This document shows positions 44,640 to 54,510 of a stretch of DNA of 64,000 bases, one piece after another. The stretch covers positions 37,290,774 to 37,354,773 of the forward strand of contig OY294049.1 in the NCBI GenBank assembly GCA_958510825.1. Direction: 5' to 3'. This DNA comes from Brachypterus glaber (Eukaryota; Arthropoda; Insecta; Coleoptera; Kateretidae). Every line of letters starts with the position of its first letter. Within the stretch, counting starts at the first letter, position 1. The notes under the pieces are model-generated. The model saw nothing but the letters and a program-made list of their open reading frames with translations, ran no database searches and had not been told where the DNA came from. The translations under genes were made by a program, and so were the position numbers.

Positions 44640-45040
44640 TTTTGGTAAAGAAAAACTGCTGCCAACAAAATAATTTTTCCCTTTCCCCTGTAGGTCTAGG
44701 TTCATTTGGATTTTTTAAAACAAAACAAAAATTTTTAGAAAACGAAAAAATTTTGAAAAAGTAATTAAAAAAATTAAATCTTTGGTCCAAATATATTTTT
44801 TTCAAAAAAAAAAAATAAAGAACTTTTTTCGAAAAACAAAAAAAAATAAAACAAAAAATGTTTAAAAAGAAAATGTTTTTACCCCATTTTACCCCATTTT
44901 ACCCCCTTACTCCACCCCAATTTTTACCAAAAAAAATCCCAGCTGAATAATTAACCAATGGTCCAAATTTGAGGTCTTTAGCTCAAAGCGTGGAGTTATC
45001 GAGGTTAAAAATTAACGGAAAGACAATTTTTCTTTTACGG
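44640..45040 (+). repeat. Dispersed repeat family F, copy 2
   Basis: It runs from 'CCAACAAAATAATTTTTCCC' and 'TGTAGGTCTAGGTTCATTTG' through A-rich sequence to 'ACCCCATTTTACCCCATTTT' and 'GGTCCAAATTTGAGGTCTTT' and 'GCGTGGAGTTATCGAGGTTA'. It matches 62605-62930 inverted and its second half matches 125-330. Confidence 0.75.
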
Positions 45041-45539
45041 AAATCATCTTATTTGGATATAAAACGAGAAACGTAGAAAAAGCAATAAAAAATTTTCAAA
45101 ATTTTTTTAGTAACGCAAGTGGAAAATAAAATGAGCAAATTTTATACGAAAAACAAAACATGTATCCGTCCCAAAAACTTCTAGCAAATACGTTGTTTTG
45201 GGGTTTGGCTCAAAAATATCTAGATATTTTGTTAGTAATCTAACTACGCTACTGTATTCTGTGCTCACATCTTCCAAGAATACACAGTCGTTACATCAAC
45301 AGCATCAGCACTAACAAAAGTTTTAGTATCGCAGTTACGTCCCCTCCCCCCCTCCTTATCAGAGGTGCTAGCGGCACAGCAGTTGATCGTTACCCCGCCG
45401 ACGTTACTGTTTTGTATCTTCTGACATAGTCCAGGAAAAATGTGAGGTATTTGTGCACCACACTGAGGTTAAAATATTTCTTGGACCACGAAATCAAGAA
45501 TCTTGATTAGCTCCCTTTGGACCCTGGCCAAAGGTGTAA
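45041..45539. other. Non-coding stretch, nothing recognised
   Basis: A GC-richer, C-rich patch lies at about 45330-45410. No ORF or repeat is supportable. Confidence 0.4.
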
Positions 45540-45765
45540 TTTCTTAAATATTTCATATTTCATTTGAAATATAACAACAAAATATTCCTGAAATATTTCA
45601 AACATATTTCGTTTATAATATTTCAAATGAAATATTTCAGACATATTTCCTTTCTAATATTTTGAATGAAATATGTCTGAAATATTTCAGAAATATTTCG
45701 TTTGTAATATTTCAAATGAAAGAGGTCTGAAATATGTCAGATATTTCACAACATTTCTGTAATAT
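45540..45765. repeat. GAAATATTTC palindromic tandem array
   Basis: The words GAAATATTTCA, ATTTCAAATGAAATA and ATTTCGTTTGTAATA alternate for more than 200 bp, in both orientations, with irregular spacing. The array can fold in many registers. Confidence 0.8.
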
Positions 45766-45774
45766 TAGACGCCG

Positions 45775-46012
45775 AGTGGGTAATAGTTATTTATGGTACT
45801 AGTGGGTAAAGTAAGTTATTGCCCATGAGAAAATTAACCTAGAAATTCATATTTTTATTAAAAATTTTAATGACATTTACAAGAAAATTATTTGACAAGT
45901 AACATCCACATCCACTCAATAAAGTCACGCGGGGGTTATTATTGAGTTTATCTATTTAAAATAAAGCTGGTAATTGTCTCATTATCTGTATGTATTGGAT
46001 AAAGTAATATAA
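45775..46012 (-). repeat. Dispersed repeat family S, copy 1
   Basis: 'GTGGGTAATAGTTATTTATG', 'GTACTAGTGGGTAAAGTAAG', 'TGCCCATGAGAAAATTAACC', 'TTGAGTTTATCTATTTAAAA' and 'AAGCTGGTAATTGTCTCATT' recur inverted at 47583-47935 and 61437-61771. It lacks part of the middle relative to copy 3. Confidence 0.8.
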
Positions 46013-46475
46013 CTAAAATATTATTATCTATTTTTTCTGGACTATAGTTACCGTCTTGTGTCTTCTGACAGGGCACTAGTCCGTAACGACAGTTGAGGAT
46101 TAAATTGAAAGTAATTCAAGTTTATTGGCAATAATCGCCAGCCAGATATGGCTTCTGCACACATGCAAGAGGTTTGCTTCTCATAGGCGGTACTACATAA
46201 TCTTATAAATACTAGCTTAATATTAAAAAAAATACACTGGTCTGGTTTTTTCAATTATTAGGTAATCCTTAGCACAGGGGATAGACTCTAAAAGATGCCA
46301 CGTAAGTAAGGGAGGAGACTCTTCTCCCTTACTCTCCTCATGAGAGGTATACTGATAACTTGGTATTGGTGTTAGATCCTTGCAGCAAATCTAAATATTT
46401 AGAAAACTACTAAAATTTAATGGGTTTAGATAATTTTTAAATTGAGTAAAAGGTTATTAATTTAAATAGATATAT
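46013..46475. other. Non-coding stretch, nothing recognised
   Basis: A local purine/pyrimidine hairpin (GGGAGGAGACTC / CTCTTCTCCC region) lies near 46311-46330. Otherwise nothing is seen. Confidence 0.4.
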
Positions 46476-47074
46476 AGGGTGTTCAGTACCTGCATGCCAA
46501 AATTTAACAGGTGATTCTTCTACGTCCAAAAATATCAAAGAAAGTTCCTATAAAGGTTGGTCTGGAAATGAGACTTTTTAACAAATATTTATTGTATCCT
46601 TTAAGCTAGAGAGACAAGGTTTTGCATGTATACTAGTATTAATAAGGGAAATTATTTCTTTTTAATTAATTTTTTCTAATTTTTCCAGAGGCATGTCTAG
46701 ATGTACACATTTTTGCCCCAAACTTTTTTATGTGTTTTTTTTTTTGGACTTGGAAATGAGACTTTTTAACAAATATTTATTGTATCCTTTAAGCTAGAGA
46801 GACAAGGTTTTGCATGTATACTAGTATTAATAAGGGAAATTATTTCTTTTTAATTCATTTTTTCTAATTTTTCCAGAGGCATGTCTAGATGTACACATTT
46901 TTGCCCCAAACTTTTTTATGTGTTTTTTTTTTTGGATTTTTTGTAAAAAATATAGATTTCTTTAGTAAAAATACTTAAAAAATGGCATATAGTGTTAAAA
47001 AAAGTAGCATTTTGTGTCATTAAATTTAGAATCACATCTTAAATTTTGGCATGCCAGTTAATGAACACCCTGTA
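46476..47074. mobile_element. AGGGTGTTCA-ended inverted-repeat element with internal 188-bp duplication
   Basis: The left end 'AGGGTGTTCAGTACCTGCAT' and 'GCCAAAATTTAACAGGTGAT' is mirrored by 'AAATTTTGGCATGCCAGTTA' and 'ATGAACACCCTGTA' at the right. The interior contains two head-to-tail 188-bp units (46563-46750 and 46751-46937). The terminal sequence relates it loosely to the elements at 15098-16743 and 34485-34865. No ORF. Confidence 0.82.
46563..46937 (+). repeat. 188-bp tandem duplication
   Basis: The second unit repeats the first nearly exactly; the visible differences are TAATTAA against TAATTCA (about 46672/46860) and the right edge. It is a recent local duplication within the MITE. 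Confidence 0.9.
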
Positions 47075-47389
47075 TGGATCTACTTACATTGTAGGTAACT
47101 AGTTTATCAAATAATCCTTCTTAACATTTTATATCGTCTTCCGAACAATAATTCTCCTCTACAATCTCGGGAACTCATAAAACGAAATACAATTATTTTC
47201 TTTTTCTGGAAATATTGCCCGGGTATTGGTACATTACCTCATGTTGGTAACATTGTAAATGCTGTATTACATCGAAATAACCTCTAAGACTAATTCACGC
47301 TTGCAGGATAAAAGATTTTTTTACTTTGCACTTACCCAATCGGAACTATACTCTATTTAAAAGTTTTTAAAAGGAGTGCACTGAAATGG

Positions 47390-47586
47390 TTTGCGTCGAG
47401 GTGCGTATACTAAACATTAAAAATTATCTTAAAATTAGTAGTGTCAAAATTGAGGTTATGTGTTTGACGTTTACTAATTTTCTGACAGCAGATATGTAAA
47501 ATCAGCTGATCGTCACTTCTCAACCGTTGTCATAGGCAACGGGTGGAAAATAGGCACTAACTACTAACTAGGTCGTAGGAAAAATA
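47390..47586 (+). repeat. Dispersed repeat family T, copy 1
   Basis: 'GTGCGTATACTA', 'TTGAGGTTATGTGTTTGACG', 'TTTTCTGACAGCAGATATGT', 'AAATCAGCTGAT' and 'CACTAACTACTAACTAGGTC' match 50938-51167 in the same orientation. Its end abuts the S repeat. Confidence 0.8.
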
Positions 47587-47656
47587 TTTTATCCAATAGA
47601 TACAGATAATAAGACAATTACCAGCTTTATTTTAAATAGATAAACTCAATAATATA

Positions 47657-47723
<67 letters not shown>

Positions 47724-47935
47724 ATAATAACTCCCACGTGGCTTTTACTTTATTGAGTGGATAATTATTTATTTTACCCACTCAACTGTCACTTGTCAAT
47801 TACTTTCTTGTAAAAGTCATTAAAATTTTTAATAAAAATATGAATTCGTAAGCTATTTATTGGATAAAACCTTGTGTGGCACTCATGGGTAAACCGATAT
47901 TACCCACTAGTACCATAAATAACTATTTTTATCTA
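47583..47935 (+). repeat. Dispersed repeat family S, copy 2, with (TA)n expansion
   Basis: It follows the order of copy 3 (61437-61771): 'ACAATTACCAGCTTTATTTT', 'TAGATAAACTCAATAATA', then 'TGGCTTTTACTTTATTGAGT' and 'ACCCACTAGTACCATAAATA'. A pure (TA)n array is inserted where copy 3 reads CAATAATAACCCCC. Confidence 0.85.
47661..47719. repeat. (TA)n microsatellite
   Basis: About 28 perfect TA units flanked by ATAATATAAT steps, sited inside the S repeat. The other two S copies have no array, so it arose in this copy. Confidence 0.92.
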
Positions 47936-50032
47936 CGTTTTACTTAGTACTAAGCACACATTTGGGTTTAATAATATTCACATTACAACACCGGTGCTTT
48001 TTTAAGATATGAAAAGCGAATGCTTTTGTTGTTCATTTTGACAGTATTTTTTGCTTTGTCAAGTAAATGTGTGTAACCATTTCTAATTCTCTCTTCTTTT
48101 TAAAGCTTTCGTATTTAGAAGGTATACGAAAATCGTTGGCGACTTTTTGTGCACTCGGATGGTTTTTCTACCCAGCTTTCATTTCCGTACACTAAAAGCT
48201 TAAGTCGCACACTAATTTCTTAATATAAGTAGGTAGGTACTATTTCCTTACCTTCCTCGAATTCTAATCATTTTGTTTTTGGGTAATTTGGTGTGCTAAC
48301 TCCAACTGGACGTTTTTCTAAATAGATTATTTTTCTTTCCTTATGACTAAAATATTGTTTATCTCCAACCCTGAAGGGTAGCCTGGCAACAAGCCCATCG
48401 GGTATTCTTAAGGATAAGAGTAAGATCTTTGCAGAATAAGAATAGCTTCGACCCAGTCTAAGCGTGGGGCTGGGAGGGATAGCTGGGAGGCAAAGGGACT
48501 AGAAAAGCGGTTTTGTCCCTTTTTATGGTTGCAAGCCGGCGTCTTAGATGGCATCCCAGAGTCTCTGGAAAGCCATTGAAACGGCGGGGCTGCAGGAAGG
48601 AATACAAGACGGCGTTTTAAGGCTGACCTCGTTGCAGCAATGTGAAATATAGGACCATGGTGCATTTAAAAAAGACGTTACGAGCCAGCGGTGACTCGTG
48701 AACTAGCGAACTCGTCTTTTTTACTACTTTTTACAACTCTGAAACAAATGGATATTTATCTTGTCGGATTTTGTTACAAATTAAAACATATTGTGTAACG
48801 AGGACGTAAATTTTACTTTAAATACCTACAGCATTATTGTTAATTGTACGTTGTAAAGGATAGTTTATCCAACTTTTTTTATACCATCAACTATGTAACC
48901 GACTATTATAGTCCTTATTTTAGCAATAATAATCTTTAGACAGCCTTACTCGAAAGAACATTCGTTCGGTACTCATTTTTTTTTAGAGAAACTTGTCAAT
49001 TTTAAACATATGAATTAAAAGTAAATAGCGCAGCGAAGTGCAGCTGACTGCACATTTTTCACATTCCAGTGGAACTAGAAGCATAGTGCATCATGAACTT
49101 AATCATATTTTATTTAACAGTTATTTATTTAATATTTAAAAATATTATTTATATTTAAAAAATACAAGAAATTATTTAAAAATGGTAGTAATAATAATAG
49201 TCACTCGAATAGGTCGTTGTTTTACTGTTATATAATTTTTATTGCAAATATTACGTTCTGTTACACTTCATAGGTAGGTAGGTATACAAAATTGCTGTTA
49301 TAGTAATAAATAAAGATGATTTACAGATTTAGATGCTGTAAATAATAAAAATAATTATGTAGTAACTTATTACCAATAAGTACGGAAAGTCAGCACTTAC
49401 TTTAACTATCTGTAAAGTCAAATTTTACAAACTGGTAATAGTATATTTAGATAAACAAGTGCATACATTCTCTACAACTTTATTTTTAAATTGTATTTTT
49501 ATAACTTTTACCAAATAAGTACGAGCTAAGAAAGAAGAAATGTAGATAAGATTAAAATGCACATAAACAATGTAGGCTGTATAAATTTTAGGAAAATTAA
49601 AGAATTGTTTGGACATCGAAGCAGTGGAATAGGGTGGGATAAAGAGCTGCCTCAAACCAGTTTTAATAACTTGATGATTTATGAAGTACCTACACTATTC
49701 CTAGTATTTCCGACTACCAGCCTCTTATTACACATTCCTTATTCCTTGGCTTACTTAGTCAACTTTTTTTAGCCTTTTTGCCTATTTGCCTTTTATTCTT
49801 AATATTAAAATACGTAGGATATACCGGAAATTGCATCGACTCACGTTCGAGAAAACTTCATTTAAAAATATTAAAGGGGTAGTATAGCTTGTCGACGAAA
49901 AGTAGTTGAAACTCCATGGAGTTGAAATTTAGTTATAAATAGCTAAACTAAAAAGTCTATATGGGTTGGTGCTCATTTGTTTCTTGTTTTATCGTTGGTA
50001 GAATAAATTTTATTTCCTATGTAAGGTTGTGT
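47936..50032. other. Non-coding stretch with a GC-rich island, nothing named
   Basis: A GC-rich patch at 48365-48665 ('CAACCCTGAAGGGTAGCCTG' onward) has a long open frame on the - strand without recognised motifs and may be a fragment of an unknown element. The segment 49950-50032 ('GGTTGGTGCTCATTTGTTTC') recurs at 56650-56700. The rest is AT-rich. Confidence 0.4.
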
Positions 50033-50455
50033 TTTATAGTATATGAAACGAGTGCTTTATACAATTTTTTCTATTTTGCTCTAAAATTTAAAAAAAAACT
50101 TACATTTCAATTGATGACTGATTTAGGGATTTTTGTTTCGGATTGGCATTACAGTTTACACCATGTTTAAAATTCTAAGAACAAATGATATTTTGATATA
50201 TTTTATAGTCATCTCTTCTCTTTTTTACTGCAATTAACCAAGCCACAATTTTAACATGGTAAAAATAACCTAAACACAAAATTTTGTAGAAAATTCAACT
50301 TTAAAGCGACATTGACATTTGTACGGAAAACGTCAAGCGATAGGCCTGGTCTGTTGCCAACCCAAAAGAACAAAAAGTACGGACCTCTTATGGGCCTATA
50401 AGAACACGCAAAGTGCTTGTGATTATGAGCTTATAAGAGTCGCAAAATATAAAAA
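50033..50455 (+). repeat. Dispersed repeat family C, copy 3
   Basis: From 'GAAACGAGTGCTTTATACAA' to 'TGAGCTTATAAGAGTCGCAA' it matches the other C copies, including the 'GGGATTTTTGTTTCGGATTG' and 'GGCATTACAGTTTACACCAT' middle present also at 59290-59350. Flanking sequences resemble those around 56650-57100 without the insert, so it probably landed in another repeat. Confidence 0.82.
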
Positions 50456-50937
50456 ATTCATGAAAAACATTTTCTTATAATTATTTGTCAGACAGTCAAT
50501 GACAGTAAATCTATATGACAAAAAATATTAAAGCATGTTGGGTAATACAAATATCTCTAATAGTATAATAATTGCTATTAATCAATGAGGGTAAATTTTG
50601 GAACACGAGCCTATAGGCGAGTGGCCTAATCACCCTAATAATAAAATAATAAAAGTACTTTTTAAACAACCAATCACTGCTGCTTCGGTCCAGTTTTTTT
50701 CTTAGATAGATTTTGAGCTGAGTTTAAAGCCTCAGTTAATAATTTAAGTTTTATTGGATAGAGATAGGTTAGCTATTTAATTAAAAATTATGATTTTTTT
50801 ATTGTTTAATAAAAAAAGTACATTTTTGTTACTACTTAAGCTAAGACCAAAGATATAATGATCTTTTATACAGGTATATTACGCAGAGAGTACTCGAACC
50901 AAGTTTTTAGTGCACGAGAGTGCTTTTTTTACGAGGC
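50456..50937. other. Non-coding stretch; flank repeat shared with 57060-57180
   Basis: 'TTCTTATAATTATTTGTCAG' and 'TTGGGTAATACAAATATCTC' resemble sequence at about 57073-57165. Nothing else is recognised. Confidence 0.45.
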
Positions 50938-51167
50938 GCACGTCGAGGTGCGTATACTATTTTTCTTACGACCTAACACCTAAACGTCCAAAAAACGCAA
51001 AACCTATCTCAAAATTAGTTTGTCAATTTGAGGTTATGTGTTTGACGTTTATTAATTTTCTGACAGCAGATATGTAAAATCAGCTGATTATCACTTCCCA
51101 ACCCTCGTCATAAGCAACGGATGGAAAATAGGCACTAACTACTAACTAGGTCGTAGGAAAAAGTTAT
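50938..51167 (+). repeat. Dispersed repeat family T, copy 2
   Basis: This copy has recognisable inverted ends TTTTTCTTACGACCTAA (about 50963) and 'TAGGTCGTAGGAAAAA' (ending 51166), with the T family blocks between. It suggests the family is a MITE whose left end is damaged in copy 1. Confidence 0.8.
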
Positions 51168-51528
51168 GATAAACTTCATAAAAATGTTGACACTCCTATT
51201 ATATGGTCCCATTCAGCATCGGACGTTCTGCAGTGACTCACTAATCCGATTTTAACTTATTCATACAGTTTCCGCCAATTGATTATTCATGCTGTCGTAA
51301 TTATGAAACGATTAAACCTTTTAAAAACGCATAAAATCCCCTAGCAGAGCGTATCAACCCCAAAAACTCTGCGAGTAGAACAAGGACAAAATTTACCCTT
51401 GCAAATACTAGATAATAAGAACGACATAAAATAGGAGTGCACTTACTACGTATTACAACTTTTTTCTCAACAGTGAATTCGCATACTGATTTCTTTAATT
51501 TTAAATCAATATCTTAATTTAAAACATT
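51168..51528. other. Non-coding stretch, nothing recognised
   Basis: No ORF, RNA or repeat that I can support. Confidence 0.4.
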
Positions 51529-51795
51529 ACCCAGATAGCACAATATAAATAACTATTAGATATCCAGAGGATATACTTTCTGGATATAGAGTATATCCAG
51601 TGGATTGACATAGGATATCCCATGGATATCCAAATATCCGCCGATATCCAGTGGACATCTCGTGGATATCCTGGATATAGGCGGACATTGGATATCCATG
51701 GGATCTAATGTCAACCCAGGCTATCCACTGGATATATTCTATATCCAAAAAGTATATTCCCTGGATATCTAATAGTTATTATGTGTTGTCTGGGT
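51529..51795. mobile_element. GGATATCC-rich palindromic MITE with ACCCAGATAGCACA end
   Basis: The left end 'ACCCAGATAGCACAATATAA' and 'ATAACTATTAGATATCCAG' is mirrored by 'CTGGATATCTAATAGTTAT' and 'TGTGTTGTCTGGGT'. The arms contain at least a dozen GGATATCC/TGGATAT words, so local hairpins occur inside the main one. The - strand ORF here is a by-product of the repeats. Confidence 0.88.
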
Positions 51796-52726
51796 ATTTT
51801 ACTTAAATAATTGTGAAGTCATAGATTTTGTATACGCATTAATTCTAGGGTCCCTGAATAAAGAATAAAGTGAAATTAAACTTAACACTGTTATGTGATG
51901 TTTAATTTCATTATTTAGTTATTTAGGGTCCCTAATCAATAATAGAAAATGATTGAGTGGCAGCCCTGTCGACTGAAGTTTATTTGTTTAAATAACTCTT
52001 ATTAAAACGTCAATTTTTGACAGTCGTCGCTGTAACCTAATCTAGAAAACGAATGTCAATTTTGACCTAACTTAGAAAATACATAAAATTTTCTTTTACT
52101 CTTAATGTAATTACCTTGCAGGTTTTTCTATAGATATTTAATTTTTAATATGTATTTAGAGAATTATTTTTTAATATCTAGACCTTTACACAACGGGTAC
52201 CCCTTACGAAGGACCAAATTTATCATGTTCTTAGTTCTGTTCCCTCGTAAACGATTATAAACAGAATTTAAATTAGGGTAAACTTTGTTCCACATTCGAT
52301 GTAAAGTTTTTCCGGTTTGTTTTCGAGCATATAAATCCCCTCTTCCAGCTCATCCCTGACATTTTAAGGGTGAAAATTTACTCCCGTTTTAACTTTGGCC
52401 TTTAATGCTTAAGCGCAGTTTTGTTTTCCTTCCGATTCGATTACAATATGTTAATTTTAACGGTTGATGATTGAGATTTAATTGTTTGGAACCGAGTTAA
52501 CATTGTTTAAATTTTTGGGTCTTTAAATTTAATGAGTTTCTGTTTGCATACACTTTTTTTGGCACTTCAAAATAATAATATGTAAATTTAATCGTTTAGA
52601 CATTAACAAGTTTTTTTAAGACCATTCGAATGATATTTGATAACATGATTTTAAAGACATTCGTTGCAGCTAAAGGCTAAAAGCTTATTTTAGATTTTAA
52701 GCTTTCACGGCCATTAAGATATAAAG
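51796..52726. other. Non-coding stretch, nothing recognised
   Basis: AT-rich. 'AATTTCATTATTTAGTTATT' and 'TAGGGTCCCTAATCAATAAT' near 51900-51945 partly repeat words near 51848. No gene. Confidence 0.4.
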
Positions 52727-52753
52727 AACTTTCACTTTCGGGTTTAGACCGTG

Positions 52754-52815
52754 TTAATGGATTTTCACTTTCCCACGTTTCGTCTCTTACTACTAGAGAC
52801 ATCTTCAGGGATTAA
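52754..52815 (-). ncRNA. Hammerhead motif, left arm, cleavage site altered
   Basis: This is the mirror of 53562-53623. Core, stem II and GAAAC are kept, but the base at the cleavage position is G (complement of C52774) where the right arm has C, giving GTG instead of GTC. Known hammerheads need a non-G base there, so this copy is probably inactive. Confidence 0.6.
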
Positions 52816-52859
52816 TCTGAAAAAGTCCCTCTCAAAAACGCTCGGTAGTTAATTCACTT

Positions 52860-53525
52860 GTTCATAGGGCTTTCATGATTTCGGACAAGAATTCCCTAGA
52901 CACAGAACTCCTTAAACTAACCAAAGCCTTGACCATGAACGGTTATACCAAAAAAGACATTAATAAGACCATATACAAATACAGAAATCCCAGACCCAAA
53001 TAACAGGACAATAGTGACAATGACAGACAGACACAAGTTATACTTCCCTATGTAAGCGGTATCACGGATAAAATAGGTAAACTTTTGAAGAGGTCAAATA
53101 TTAAGTCTATATTTCGGTCCAACCTAAAATTAGGTCAATGTTTGACTTCAACAAAAGACAAAATACCCCTGAGTTCAGAAGGCGTATATAAAATACCCTG
53201 CTCCTGTGGTACGGTTTACATAGGTGAAACTAAGAGAAAAATTTCTACAAGACTTCAAGAGCATGAGCGCAATATAAGAAAGAAACAAATTTCCTTATCG
53301 GCAGTAGCCGAACATGTACATGAAACAGGTCATAAAATCAATTTGTCTGAAACAAAACAAATATTAACAGAAAACAGAAAAATGCCAAGGAAGATACGGG
53401 AATCGATAGAAATCATCAAGCATCCTAACAATATCAATCGGGACACTGGTTACCACTTACCTGCAATATGGAAGTCTTTGATAGGAAAAACCTCGTCACG
53501 GGTGAATAACCACAACTCGTCATAA
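52860..53525 (+). pseudogene. Penelope-like polyprotein C-terminus with GIY-YIG endonuclease
   Basis: The upstream part reads 'LVHRAFMISDKNSLDTELLK' then 'LTMNGYTKKDINKTIYKYR', the linker seen between RT and endonuclease in Penelope-like proteins, then hits an in-frame TAA at 53001-53003. Downstream of it the frame is open to 53525: 'VILPYVSGITDKIGKLLKR', then 'GVYKIPCSCGTVYIGETKR' (GIY-YIG core with the CxC pair), 'ISTRLQEHERN' (conserved Arg), 'AVAEHVHETGH' (conserved His), and 'MPRKIRESIEIIKHPNNIN' (Glu of the active site). In active elements this domain nicks the target DNA. The premature stop and absent RT make this copy non-functional as an element, although the endonuclease part (from 53004) is itself undamaged. 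Confidence 0.88.
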
Positions 53526-53561
53526 ATAGTGACACAAGTTGATTCGAAACTTAGTTTCAGA

Positions 53562-53623
53562 TTAATCCCTGAAGATGTCTCTAGTAGTAAGAGACGAAAC
53601 GTCGGAAAGTGAAAATCCATTAA
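53562..53623 (+). ncRNA. Hammerhead ribozyme candidate in the Penelope-like 3' repeat
   Basis: Seen: stem I TCC (53566-53568) with GGA (53604-53606), extended distally by TTAA/TTAA; core CTGAAGA (53569-53575); one extra T; stem II GTCTC (53577-53581) with GAGAC (53591-53595) and a 9-nt loop; GAAA (53596-53599); CGTC (53600-53603) with the scissile bond after C53603. This is a type I layout with minimal stem III, as described for Penelope-like elements. Position 7 (A instead of U) is known to tolerate change. Cleavage activity is not shown. Confidence 0.68.
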
Positions 53624-53788
53624 CACGGTCTAAACCCGAAAGTGAAAGTTCGCTAAAAGTTTAGTTAAAAAAAAAACTGCAATTTTTAATGTATGTTTTT
53701 TATTGCAAAATACCTTTGCTCGCAAAATGACCAAAATTCTGCTTAATAAGGAGTATAAATATTTATTATTTTTAAGTTTTTAAGCGTT

Positions 53789-53999
53789 CTATGGTCTGTT
53801 TTTTCAACAAAGATCGTAAATTAAAAATCGCACAGTGACTATTTTCAAAACAGATTCGAATATTGGATGTGCGAATATATTGCGTAGTTTATTTTATAAA
53901 ACATAATTATATTCTATACAAAAACATATACTATTCAAACCTGTTGTAAAAATATTTACTGTGCGATTTTTAATTTCTTGCTTGAAAAAACAGACCATA
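53789..53999 (-). mobile_element. MITE family M, copy 3
   Basis: Same termini as 8090-8306 with the interior reversed: 'GATTCGAATATTGGATGTGC' appears before 'AAAACATATACTATTCAAAC'. Small deletions occur in the right arm ('TTAATTTCTTGCTTG'). It starts about 140 bp after the Penelope remnant. Confidence 0.85.
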
Positions 54000-54288
54000 A
54001 ATATTGCTAGGTAACAAGTAAACCGGATGACTGAAACAAATTGTGGTCTACATTTATCCAATTTTTATGTGCAATGACGTAATTTTAGTGGTGAAGATAG
54101 GAGACAACATTTCCAAGCGTCGTCTAACAAATGAATTATTGGTTTTTATCTGATTAGGTCTACAATCATGGGCGTCCTTAAGGTTTTTTCCACGGTGGCC
54201 AAGATCAGACACTGTAATTGTCTATATTTTGGCATTTTTTAACAAGTTTCTTATAAGATTTTTCTATGTTGAGAGAGACAACTATTTT
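54000..54288. other. Spacer between MITE copies 3 and 4
   Basis: Unremarkable AT-rich sequence with no ORF. Confidence 0.4.
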
Positions 54289-54477
54289 TATGGTCTGTTT
54301 TTTCAAGCAAGATAGTAAATTAAAAATCGCACAGTAAATATTTTTGTTTGTGTATAGAATATAATTATGTTTTATAAAATAAACTACGCAGTATATTCGC
54401 ACATCCAATATTCGAATTTGGAAAATATTCATTGTGTGATTTTTAATTTAATTTTTAATTGATGAAACAGACCATAG
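54289..54477 (+). mobile_element. MITE family M, copy 4 (internally deleted)
   Basis: It has the same termini and orientation as copy 1 but lacks about 25 bp after 'AGTAAATATTTTT' and shows a changed right arm ('TTTAATTTAATTTTTAATTG'). Confidence 0.85.
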
Positions 54478-54510
54478 TAATTTATATGTATACATACAGA
54501 GCGGTCCAAA

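Larger units (their letters stand above)
52727..53650 (+). mobile_element. Penelope-like retroelement remnant with inverted terminal repeats
   Basis: The 96-bp arms 52727-52822 and 53555-53650 are inverted copies differing at few positions ('AACTTTCACTTTCGGGTTTA' outward). Between them is the 3' end of a Penelope-type ORF with a GIY-YIG endonuclease domain. Known: Penelope-like elements encode RT plus GIY-YIG endonuclease and have LTR-like repeats that can be arranged in inverted orientation and carry hammerhead ribozymes. The RT itself is missing here, so this is an internally deleted, non-autonomous copy. Confidence 0.85.

Noticed and set aside
48408..48665. 85-codon - strand ORF in a GC-rich island
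   Set aside because: No recognised domain. It could be part of an unknown element, but the evidence does not support a gene.
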